Shown here piece by piece: positions 44,358 to 54,169 of a DNA stretch of 64,000 nt. A program made the position numbers and the translations under genes. The stretch's first letter is position 1; every line of letters begins with the position of its first letter. Below the pieces are notes generated by a model. The model saw nothing but the letters and a program-made list of their open reading frames with translations, had not been told where the DNA came from and did no database searches. The stretch comes from Dipodascopsis uninucleata var. uninucleata (taxonomy: Eukaryota; Ascomycota; Lipomycetes; Lipomycetales; Lipomycetaceae). Location of the stretch: the NCBI GenBank assembly GCA_030568195.1, contig JAJLTO010000010.1, forward strand, positions 387,001-451,000. The letters run 5' to 3'.

Positions 44358-44660
44358 CACTGATATCGCTCGATGCAAATAAAGAATGTAGACTAATTTA
44401 ACTGCCTAGAAGACAAGTGACTGATAATAGTGGGAGAAAAGTCGCCTGTGAGTTGACATAATGACGGAGAAACCCATCACTGTCTGACAACATATTTAAA
44501 AATTAGAAAGCATCGCGAATTTTTTCCCATGTTTTCCCGTTCGTTTCTATACAATAACAGTAGTTCACCAACACTCTGACCATCATTTGAACGATAGGAT
44601 AGACTTCAAGGGATCTGTACGTCTAAAAGAGAAAAGAGGGCCATTGAAAATACCGACATC
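44358..44660. promoter_or_regulatory. Divergent promoter region, DCN1 / GPI11
   Basis: About 300 bp shared by the two start codons. The frame ahead of GPI11 is open further upstream but only in another phase. No factor site was recognised. Confidence 0.45.
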
Positions 44661-45539
44661 ATGGTTCGTCAACGTATTCGCCAACCAGCAGATCGGCCAA
44701 TTACTCCTCGAAATCAAATACCTGTGCAAACTGCAATGGGATTACAGACAGCATCAGAGCGTAAAACAGACATAAATTCGTCACTTATACAAACAAACCT
44801 GTCAAATACTCCTACTTCAGTACTGCTGATTTCATCTGCACTCATTTTAGCATTACCAATTGCTACAATCATCATTACCTCTGCTCTTCCGTCAGATCCT
44901 GTACTTGTCCTTACTTATGGCCTGATATATCTAGTGGCAGTTGAATATATGTTTATTTTGGGGACGATTATACCCTCGACTGTCTCAACGAGTGGAAAGA
45001 AGAAGAAACATGGAAATAAGAATGCGATATCTGTGAGTACTATGGATATAACTTGTTCGGTGCGTTCGAATTAGCACTGACAAGTTCCAAGTAATATTTT
45101 ATTATTATTTAGGATAACATCGCTAACGAGACAACGTTTTTTTCAGACGGCCGGACTTGGACTCGTCTTGACTGGACTTTTAGTTCCGGTCATACATGTA
45201 ATATTCGTGCTTTTCGGAGCACCTGTTACTACATTTGTACTAGAAACGTTCCTTACATCTGTCCATGTTGCACTTCTTTCTATCTTCCCACTCATATGCA
45301 CGATGCCTCTCGAAACGGGTACGTGGACACTGATCTTATCGATGAGAGCACCGATTTCCGAGACTTACGGTGGAGCAATTGGTACAGTTATTGGTGCATG
45401 GCTTGGCGCTATTCCAATTCCTTTAGACTGGGACCGTGAATGGCAAAAATGGCCAGTTACTATTATATTTGGCGCCTATGCTGGATGCGTCGCGGGGCGT
45501 CTTATTGGCAGTTTATTGTCCAAAAAGAATATTGCCTGA
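44661..45539 (+). CDS. GPI11: GPI ethanolamine-phosphate transferase stabilising subunit (Gpi11/PIG-F)
   Basis: ER membrane protein that partners the GPI7 and GPI13 ethanolamine-phosphate transferases late in GPI-anchor synthesis. Two exons, 44661-45032 and 45147-45539, give 254 residues; the junction is NKNAIS|TAGLGLVLTG. Six hydrophobic segments are visible, among them VLLISSALILALPIATIIIT, LTYGLIYLVAVEYMFILG and VHVALLSIFPLI. The family hallmark GGAIGTVIGAWLGAIPIPLD followed by WDREWQKWPVT is intact, and the C-terminus GAYAGCVAGRLIGSLLSKK is typical. A basic loop (SGKKKKHGNKN) separates the second and third helices. It lies near the PIG-Y-like gene. Confidence 0.93.
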
Positions 45540-45695
45540 TACTATCAAAACCAATGTAAAGAGAAATCATAATATTATTGTTAGCACTATTTACACGTAT
45601 GTATATGAGAACACATTTGAAGCCACCTAAGCTTACGATACGTAAACGTTTAAGAGAATGACTCAAGAAAATGAGAAACAAGAATTATATTCAAT

Positions 45696-46453
45696 TTACA
45701 GCGTAGACTTTACTTCAGGTTGTATGTCTTCTTTGGCTATAACAGAATCTAATTCAGTTTCTTCAAGAGCCGGTTCTGCTTTGTCCTTAAGGCTTTCTAG
45801 TAAGAGCTTCTGATGCTGAACATCTTTCACCCAGAACTCGTCCTTTCCCTTGTACCATTCATGCTGCCAGTGAATAATTGCCGGTCCCTCGGGCTTTCGA
45901 ACATCCATAGGCTGTTGAAGAGATTTCTTCTTGTTTGGAATTCGGGACGGACCCTCTGGCTGACTATAGAGATACTCAAGAGCATTGCTTAGATCTGAAA
46001 CAGCCTCGTACGTATAAGAATGTCGCTTTGGAAACTTATCTCGCAGCCAAGTATCTCGAAGCGCAGTGTTACTCTCATATAATCGCTCGCGCTTCCGACG
46101 TAATTCATGCAAGTAGTACGTAAGGGCAAAAGCACTGTAGTCATCAGGAAGCTCAGCCACAGCGAAAACACTCCAATCATGCATTCTGGTTACTGACTTT
46201 GGCACTTTTGTAGTCGGAAGCTGCTTTCTGATCATAGCATCCTAATAACATTAATTCATCAGTTAATAAAAAGTAGGACTAACGATCTTTTGATATATTA
46301 AACTGCACTAGGCCACTGGACCTTCGCTGCTTCAGGTCTACATACCGTAACTTCAGCGAACTTCTGTCGCACCAGCATGAGTCCTTGCCGATGTCTTATT
46401 AAATAGACGTGTGCCGGGTTTACCGGCATTTTCTGGAAAAGAAATCGCTGCAT
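45696..46453 (-). CDS. Unidentified conserved-looking protein, possibly mitochondrial
   Basis: Two exons on the minus strand, 46453-46346 and 46241-45696, give 217 residues; the junction is KFAEVT|DAMIRKQ in phase 0. The start MQRFLFQKMPVNPAHVYLIR is basic and hydrophobic and could be a mitochondrial presequence; Met9 is an alternative start. The middle is charged and helical (TYYLHELRRKRERLYESN, SDLSNALEYLYSQP), followed by EGPAIIHWQHEWYKGKDEFW. I recognise no family. The Arg-rich helices plus a Trp-rich C-terminal part recall fungal mitochondrial ribosomal proteins, but I cannot name one. It is tandem with SMD2, which lies upstream on the same strand. Confidence 0.65.
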
Positions 46454-46894
46454 TGTTATTGACATGCACTCTTACTTGATGCTGTGAAAAAATAGCTTAA
46501 CGTCTGGTCATTGGCTCTTCTGGCTCCCGTGATTTCGGACGGCCCAATAAATTTTTTTCTTTCCACTACTCGAAAATTTCGTGAAGTAGAATATCTGGGA
46601 GTATCAAACAATTTTATTGAGATTAGTGGATAAAGCGTGAGTACAAAATGCACTTAAACCATAAATGTGGCTAATTTACGAATAATGCATTCTGCAGTTC
46701 TTGTTTCCAGCTAGGATCATATCTGGTAAAAAGGGCCTAATGGCAATCTTTTGAGAAAGATAGACGTTTTAAGACAGAAAGCTTTACGATAAAAAGAATA
46801 AAAAGAACTAATACCTACAACTATAGAAAAAAATACAGTGATATCGCAGTTCATTTCATTATTTTTCCGCTATTATACAAGAACAAAAAGTAAA
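46454..46894. other. Spacer between SMD2 3' end and the unidentified gene
   Basis: About 440 bp between two minus-strand genes; it should carry the promoter of the unidentified gene. A 65-codon frame at 46456-46653 lacks features. Nothing else was recognised. Confidence 0.45.
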
Positions 46895-47513
46895 CTATAC
46901 GGTACTTCTCAACACTAGAATAACAGAATCGCCCCGGAGGAACATCTTACTGATAAATCTGTCTTTGTTTACTGGTCTTCCTTTCTTCCCCTTTGAAGTT
47001 CTAGGTACCTCGGTCCACATCTACAAGATAGCACCATTAGCAACATCTTAAACAAATTGAATTCCGTCCTATCTGTGGCTCTCGAGAGTAATAAGTACAA
47101 TAGCACAGAAGAGTAACATTACCCACTGGCCATAAAATCACGATAAAATAAAATGGGCATACCTCTTTGACATTTTCCAAAACCATGTTCGAGTGACGAT
47201 CGAAAGCTTTTACTCGTGCTAGCAGCTTTTTGTTATTTCTGCATGAGATCAATACTTGCGATCGATTGCGTACTGCGGATTGCAATACCGACAATGGTCC
47301 ATTACTGAATTCATATTCTTCTAACTTTGCCAGTTCGAGTTCTGTTAATTCTGAACGTGGTTTATTCAAATATTCTCTGTCTCAATCCGTTAGTACGAGT
47401 CCAGTATCGTAAACCATCATTCTCTATATTCAGCTCTAAACCAGCGCACACCATCACCGTAATTTCCCATCCTTTCCTATAGAACTATCAACTGCACTAA
47501 TTACTTACGCCAT
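46895..47513 (-). CDS. SMD2: Spliceosomal core protein SmD2
   Basis: One of the seven Sm proteins that form the ring on U1, U2, U4 and U5 snRNAs. Three exons on the minus strand: 47513-47509, 47376-47163 and 47020-46895, giving 114 residues. The first exon codes for only five bases (ATGGC); joining it gives [20 protein letters not shown], matching fungal SmD2. The Sm1 motif ([20 protein letters not shown], then [13 protein letters not shown]) and Sm2 ([16 protein letters not shown]) are intact. Intron 1 has a perfect TACTAAC branch site about 12 nt before its acceptor. The gene is divergent from AMS2. Confidence 0.94.
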
Positions 47514-48002
47514 ATTAGATAATTCTGTTTAGCTCTCGAGTTCTATAGTAATTATGCTGGTCTTATTATAAACTGTATCCTATGAGTACTGTTTCCCTAA
47601 GAATCTTGATCCAACACCACAACAGTCTCTATCTTGTTTGAATTCCGTCAGTTACTGAAACGCTGTCGACTAGTCATCCACAAATGCACGATTCTCACGT
47701 CTCTGGAAAATTCCTTTCTAGTCTAGATCAGTTGAACTGATACCTTTTTCTGATAGGATTTTCTCGAAATATACGACAACTCTTATACTCGCAAGTGAAA
47801 GAATAGGATGAGAGAGAAAAACCTTTTCGAATCATAAACTCGGTATGTAATATACGTATCAATTAGCTTTAAGGTATAATGCAGTCCTGTTCTTACCCGG
47901 ACGTCGCGACTCACGCGCTACTCACGAATAAAAACTCTGTGATTGTGATCTAAACAATAACAACGCGTTCGCGCCTTCAAAAGTTATGGAATAGAAAAAA
48001 GA

Positions 48003-48010
48003 TATAAAAA
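48003..48010 (+). promoter_or_regulatory. TATA box of AMS2
   Basis: TATAAAAA, 220 bp upstream of the AMS2 start codon. It implies a leader of roughly 190 nt that contains the upstream ORF at 48138. Position and sequence are observed; use is inferred. Confidence 0.45.
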
Positions 48011-48137
48011 CGAGCAGCTTAACCACAGTGCAGACAGGGAGAGAGCTAGCCATTGGTATTTATCGCCCACCGTGCTTGAGGATTCTTCGTTTTGTTTATT
48101 CAATCATATATCATATAATCTCCTTCACTTCATCTAC

Positions 48138-48218
48138 ATGCATTCAGGAAGCATATCGCGCATCAGTCCTATTCAAGCTTCATACACTAAAAGCATTCCT
48201 AAGTCAAAAGTACTCTAG
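48138..48218 (+). promoter_or_regulatory. Upstream ORF (26 codons) in the AMS2 leader
   Basis: ATG at 48138 opens a 26-codon frame (MHSGSISRISPIQASYTKSI and on) that ends with TAG at 48216-48218, only 11 nt before the AMS2 ATG. With so short a gap, reinitiation at the main start should be poor, so the frame could hold AMS2 translation low. It counts only if transcription starts upstream of 48138, as the TATA box suggests. Confidence 0.45.
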
Positions 48219-48229
48219 GCGTGTTCCAA

Positions 48230-51004
48230 ATGTCTCTCTTGACTCTGTCGGATGAACTGGAATCGCCTACGCGACAGGTGCGATGTAAGTTCTTGAAAAA
48301 TGAAATTGTAGTGCGCAACAACTGTTTTGAGCGTACTGCTAATATATTTTTACAGTGAAGGTATTATATACCTTCGACGGTGCCCAACGCACTACATGCC
48401 TTGCCAGGTCAGGTTCTGTACATTCGGTACATGTATTTCCAGGGCAGAGTAATCGTGGTAATGACATTGACCAGTTATCGTCACAGCTGCTAGGTGTCAT
48501 AGATCTACGGCCCTGTTTGTCAACAGTTGCATCGGCCTCGCCGGAGCTCATGGCGGACGCAGATACTGATTATGCAGTCTATACAGTTGACTATTCTGAA
48601 AATGACGAGCCTTTGGTCGGACATGGACTCCTTTCGTGGGCTCTTTCTGCACCGATAGATGACTCGGATGTCCCATCGGGTAGTCAAGGTAGTCAGCATC
48701 AGATGGTCTGCGGACGTATTTGTTCTAGTGTTATGCCTATACTTGGCTCAGTCAGTTCGGTCGAGACATTAGAGATCAAATTGAAGTTAACTCCGGTATG
48801 ATAACTAAATATAGTATGGTATTTATATTTCCTCTCAGTTCTAGGTTATTGACGAATGCTCTTTGATCAAGGTGGTCGGTACTTCGCAAGCAAGATATCT
48901 ACGATCAGCGTCTCTTTACGTAAGACTCTCGAAAATTCTTCCCGGCTCGTTCGACGCGTCAACTTGGTCGAATTTTATATCCAGCAATCCCGAAGTTCTC
49001 CAGATTCTTGCTACAGCACCATGCACTTCTGAATGTGGATCAGATGCTGACATGTTTGGCCTCTCTAGTGATATAGGTCGGATCACTGAAAGTAATGGAC
49101 AGCTCAAACAACAGAGAACAGCTTCAAGACCTAAAGCTACGACTGGCAAACGCGGACGTCAACCGTTAGATGACATGGCATCTACTACATTAAATACTGT
49201 CAATGGTGCACCTATAAACAATACTACTCGAAAGCCACGCTCCGTTGGCGTTCGACCTAGAAAAACAAAGGCCACACGCAATACTGCCTCTGTGGTTTCG
49301 GATTCTCTCAATAGGACAATCATAAATGAAGAACCACAAAGTTCGCAGTTCCAACAACAATCACAACATGAATTTGCAGCACCTTCTCTACCGGTAAAGC
49401 ATCATCAGCAACAGCAGCAACTTCAGTATCAGCAACAAGAGCAACAAGAACAATTTCAGAAGCAGCGGACCGAGACACGGAAGATGGAAAATGTCCCTCT
49501 ACAAATTCCGCCTCGATCTTCACTTCCTCAAAATAGACATAGTCTGTTTCGAACAACTTCATCAAACAGCGCTTCATTTTCACCTTCTTCTTCGATTTGT
49601 TCCAATTCTCCGTATGTAGAATCACCTCAACTTGCATCTTCTCCACCTGTATTTGGTGCGCATGACCGCCTCTCGCCTTTGCTCAATAGCTCTATTCCTA
49701 AGGCGTGGACTCTCGAGCTTGATGAGCAAATTCAAAATAGTTCAGATGACTTTGTGAAATCTAACATGGCTACCTCACCAACCTCTGCTTCATTCGATGA
49801 GCTTATGTCGGTGACGTTGAATCTTGATGACCCTGATATTCTAAGCGATGATAGTACCATATCTTTAGCAAATGATTTTGTTCGCGAACTTTATCAGCTG
49901 GAACCTACAGACTGCGCTGGTGATAGTGCTATCACAGTCAGAGAAAATATGAATCATTCTGCAGTTGATTTTCATTCTCTTGAAAAAATCATGTCAGATG
50001 CTTCGATGTACATGCCAGACTGTAATGATAATCAAACTGAAATTGTTTCGGAGCAAATATCGTCTCAGCGGACAGAAGAAGGCCACTGTCATAGTCAACC
50101 TAAGCAGTCGCAAGAGCTAAAAGTACAAGGATTGGACACAAACGAGTCGAAGAAACAACTACAATTGAAAATTCAATCTGATCAGAATGATGTACAGGAA
50201 ATTCGGCAAAATGTATCTTCTGATAGTTCTCAATTGCTCAATGGACTGTCGTCATCTAGTCCAGATGGATTTGATGATGACTGTCGGATAAGGGACTCAC
50301 AGTCAAGGTCAACTCCAGCAACCTCTCCACAGCTGTCAAACTGTACAAATTCGGATTTGGATGTAATTGAGCAGCGTTCACGATCTGTTAGTGTCTCTTC
50401 TCGGGGCCGATCAGCTACTCCATCTAACAATACAAATTCCCGAGGTCGCGAAAAATCCGAAAAAGCTGAAAAAAGTCTACGTAAAGTCCGAGTTTCTACG
50501 AAGATTAAAGAAAGGATTCACGAAACATTAATTCAAGATGTTGCAGCTGGGAAAGTTCCCAGATATTGTGAGAATTGTGGCGATATCAAAACATCTACAT
50601 GGAGAAAGATGAGAGCCATGACAATGAACAGTAAAATGACAGATATGTGGCTTTGTAATCCTTGCGGATTATACTTTGCGGCAAAAAAGCTGATGAGACC
50701 TCAGCATCTCTGGAGAGATGATACTCTAGCATCTTTTTCTAGTGACAATATCATGCCTTTATCTAGTGATGTTCCAGAACCTGAAGAGTCTAACTCCACG
50801 ACAACCTTACCAACCCCGACATCTGTAAACAGCACCCCGAAGAACACAACTGCCACTACTCCTTTGTCCTATTCTTTAGTTCACGGTAGTGTTAGTGCCA
50901 CCGATGGCGAAGTTGGAAACGCAAAGAAAAAGCGAAAGTTGGATGCAGGTCCATCTACACAGGATGTAGATGATAATGAAGTCATGGAAATCACTACTAC
51001 TTAG
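48230..51004 (+). CDS. AMS2: GATA-type transcription factor with Spt21/Ams2 N-terminal domain
   Basis: Ams2 (fission yeast) and Spt21 (budding yeast) activate histone genes in S phase; Ams2 also carries a GATA finger and aids CENP-A loading. Three exons, 48230-48284, 48356-48795 and 48845-51004, give 884 residues. Residues 17-260 resemble the Ams2/Spt21 domain: VRLKVLYTFDGAQRTTCLAR, YAVYTVDYSENDEPLVGHGL, then VICSLIKVVG-like sequence and ARYLRSASLYVRLSKILPG. A long Gln/Ser-rich disordered middle follows. The GATA finger lies at about 738-785: CENCGDIKTSTWRKM, then CNPCGLYFAAKK. The spacing between the cysteine pairs is 25 residues, larger than the usual 17-18. A basic nuclear signal (KKKRKLD) lies near the C-terminus. 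The leader has a uORF. Confidence 0.85.
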
Positions 51005-51468
51005 GTTTGAATAAGATTTAATATTTATTATATTATTTATACTAGTTTATTACATTTTGTCAATAGTCATACAAATTCAAAAGGAAGGGGAAATTATTAA
51101 GGTATTTTATTATTTACTGTCTATTTTCTACAGCTAATAGTTTAACCGTCTGTTTGCTTTATTACTCTTACATATACTTGTATAAAATTAACGCAAGCTT
51201 GTTTCTAACTGTTCGTTTATATTTTCTTTTCAACATCAAATACTAGAAGGATTAATATGTGATAATATCTCTTTTTATAGAATATGGTAAATGGTGAAAT
51301 TGTTTTACATGGCAATACTGCTATATTACTATCATATATCAATTCTTAAAGATATTTCTGCAACGAATTATTCCGGCGATCAAATAAGAAAAATAAAGCA
51401 CGACAAACAAACGTGTATAAACTAATACAAGCTAAACAATATCTATCTCACACGTTCCTCAAGAACCT
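51005..51468. other. Convergent 3' spacer between AMS2 and the first APE1-type gene
   Basis: About 460 bp, strongly AT-rich; no gene, RNA or repeat recognised. Confidence 0.5.
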
Positions 51469-53056
51469 TTATGCTGCATAAGTGTCCACTTCTCCAGATC
51501 TGAAATCCCTATCAACATCCTCCCAAAGTTCATAAAAAGCTTGAAACATATCGGAGCCAAGTGTAAGATCCAGAGATCCAGTACAGCCTCGAATTGAGTG
51601 CATAGCTAATTGGGGAATACCGACATCGATAGCTCTACAACCCATAGAAGAAGAAAGCATAGGTCCAACAGTACCACCCGATCGCGAATCATTGCGGATA
51701 TGAAAGTACTGTAAAGTGTTTTCCGAACGCTCTGCAATCTCCTCAAAAAATGCAGAACTCTCAGCATCCGACGTAACATGACCACCCGCATCTCTTTTAA
51801 TCGTAATGCCCACATTAAGGTGTGGGCGATGGTACTGTAGATAAACATTCAAGAAATTTGGATTTACGGCATGCGTCACATCCGCAGAAACAAGGAATGA
51901 ATTAGCGTATGTCTGTTCCATCGTGACACCCTTGCCTAGTACCTTAACGACACGAGAAAGTGTATTCTCCAATAAGCCGCCACGAGCACCCTGTCGTAAC
52001 AAACTTCCAATCTCTTCGTTATCGAACAAAGCAGCAACATTAATGCCTTTACCGAATTCAACACACTGAGAGGCAGAGTCAATTAGAGCCTTAATGGCGG
52101 CAAAGGCACATATGCGATCGTCGATTCGAGGGCAATATAGGAACTCGTTGTTAATTCCACCAATCTCAGCCTTTTGAGTATCGAAAAGCTCAAGGTCACA
52201 GTTCAACATGGATTTCACAGGAACATCGAGAGCCTCAGCAATAATTCGTAGTAATCTAATGTTGTGCTTCTCAGCCAAAGGAGCTCCGATTTCTTCTGGG
52301 CGCAAGTCGTTCTCTGACGGATCGGCAGGTTCAAGCGATATTATTGGTGTCATTTGCGTTTCCAAATTAAAAGGACCTTGTGAAGGAGCTCCAAAATGTT
52401 CAGCTAACGTTGGTATTCTAGCAATTGGATATGGAATATGAACTAGCTTTGTCTGGATAGTGTCATTATCAGTCTTCACGACTACCCTTCCGGCGAGACC
52501 AAGATCTCTGTCCCACCATACACTTCAATAAGTTCCATTAGCAATCTATCCAATGCTTTTCTCCAAGGCGGCTATCACCACATCTAGTAACTAATAGACA
52601 GTAAAACACTTACGAAGACATGCTTCCACCATACGGAGCAACGCCGAGTTGCGTATAACCCTCAACAGGTTCTTTCTTTGAGAAAGGCTTTAACTTTGCA
52701 GTGAGAGCGTCGATGTGAGCTGCAATCATACCAGCGCCTCCTTCACCTCCAATATATTCACCGCCCACAATAAATGCAATTAAGCTGGAACCATTTCGAG
52801 TTGTAAAGTACTTACCACCCTGTTTTAGTTTATCATCCCATGAAACTCTCTCCGAGAGGTAAGTGAATCCCGCCTCACTAAGCATCTGCGAAAATGCATC
52901 ACATGCATGAAATACTGTTGGGTTTTCATATGTGAAGTCTATAAATTCCAGGGTGTATGGATCAGCAGCAGCCGATAGAATATCTTTTTTGTTATCCTTG
53001 CGGGCTTTGGCCCGCTTCTGTGTCATTTCTTTCCTCTGTCTGTAGTTGGCACCCAT
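51469..53056 (-). CDS. M18 aminopeptidase, Ape1-type (paralogue A)
   Basis: Metallo-aminopeptidase of family M18 (aminopeptidase I / aspartyl aminopeptidase). Two exons on the minus strand, 53056-52614 and 52522-51469, give 498 residues; the junction is GGSMSS|VWWDRDLG. The first metal-site histidine lies in AAHIDALTAK, the bridging Asp in CPRIDDRICA, the catalytic Glu pair in FDNEEIGSLLRQGARGG, another Asp in SADVTHAVNPN and the last His in MHSIRGCTG, so the site looks complete. The sequence EFIDFTYENPTVFHACDAF and the overall layout are closer to vacuolar Ape1 than to Ape4. The frame stays open upstream of Met 53056 to an acceptor near 53134, so a 5' exon may exist. The basic N-terminus (MGANYRQRKEMTQKRAKARK) differs from paralogue B. 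Confidence 0.87.
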
Positions 53057-54169
53057 AGCTACTCTTCGTTTACCGTTACTTATGTGCTCGAGCAATTTCC
53101 TGCAATCCGCTTGTTCAGTAAATTCAACTGCCTAAATTGCAAATCAAATCGAATTTTAATTATCTCTATTAGTCACCAACCCAGTATTATCAGACTCCAA
53201 ATTATCGTAAAACACGCAATTCTTTGATAATGCACGTAAAAATGAATGGCGATCGTCTAGTCCTTACAAGTTCTGTTATCTCAACCAATACCAGTGAGCC
53301 GCACGAGAGCCGGAATCTGTTCGAAGAGTAAGAAGGCCACATGTACCAGTCAATACCGATTATACACGGCTCATTTTTTCGACTTTCTATATATGATATA
53401 TTGCAGAATTTGCGTCTGATGGCTGCAATTGATATTGGAGGCAATATAATGCTTACATTTTACAATGGTAAGGTATACGCTATTCAAAACGGATCGTTTG
53501 GTCGAGGTGAACGCGAAACAAATAACATTTGTTTACAAATCAATGTAAAGCATTTTTCTTTATTCCATTACGGTATACAGACGTTTAATAAACATTTTCT
53601 CGAGTATTTGCCTATACTACCTCTTATGCGACTTCCCTCAGATGCTCCGTGTCCTATCTGTTCATCATGCGTGGCCATTACTCGAACGCATGCTATTGGG
53701 TTAGGTTGAAATCCTCCTTATCTATAGGGCTGGGGTTAAACACCGAAGTAATCTGTCAGCGACAGTTAAGTTGATTGCGAAATAGGCTGAGGATAAAGAG
53801 CACAGCGATTAAAAGTAATGAGGACATGTTTGATGCACATAGAGCTGAATGTATATGAATCAGGTCATTAATTTTCCATTAAAAAAGTAAGCGTGTAGTA
53901 TTACGGTGCCAAAGTGCATGTCGAATCAATTAGCACAATACCGGCCATGTTACCCGGTGTGGTATGGTCGGTCGACTAAATGAAATTCCACTTGCAATCG
54001 GTAAGGATGAACAAGTGCGGCCCGACGACTTGTAGAAGATTGCAACAGTAGAGTTAAATATTACTGCAGGATCATCAAACAGATATTCCTACGATATATT
54101 AGTTATTAATATCGCTGACTATTCTATTTGGTGACAAATTGATCTATAGCTAACGTCTTGTGAACCAGC
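53057..54169. promoter_or_regulatory. Divergent region between the two APE1-type paralogues
   Basis: About 1.1 kb between head-to-head duplicates. A 122-codon frame at 53341-53709 shows no family features. TTGGGTTAGGTT lies near 53697. The spacer may also hold an undetected 5' exon of paralogue A. Confidence 0.45.

Larger units (their letters stand above)
47514..48229. promoter_or_regulatory. Divergent promoter region, SMD2 / AMS2
   Basis: About 715 bp. The AMS2 side has a TATA box and an upstream ORF, both listed. CTCTCGAG-type sequence lies close to the SMD2 start. No other site was recognised. Confidence 0.5.

Noticed and set aside
53341-53709. 122-codon ATG-started frame between the two APE1-type genes, with a C-P-I-C-S-S-C cysteine pattern.
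   Set aside because: The cysteines do not form a known zinc motif with other ligands and the rest has no family features. It lies in a divergent promoter region and is probably chance.
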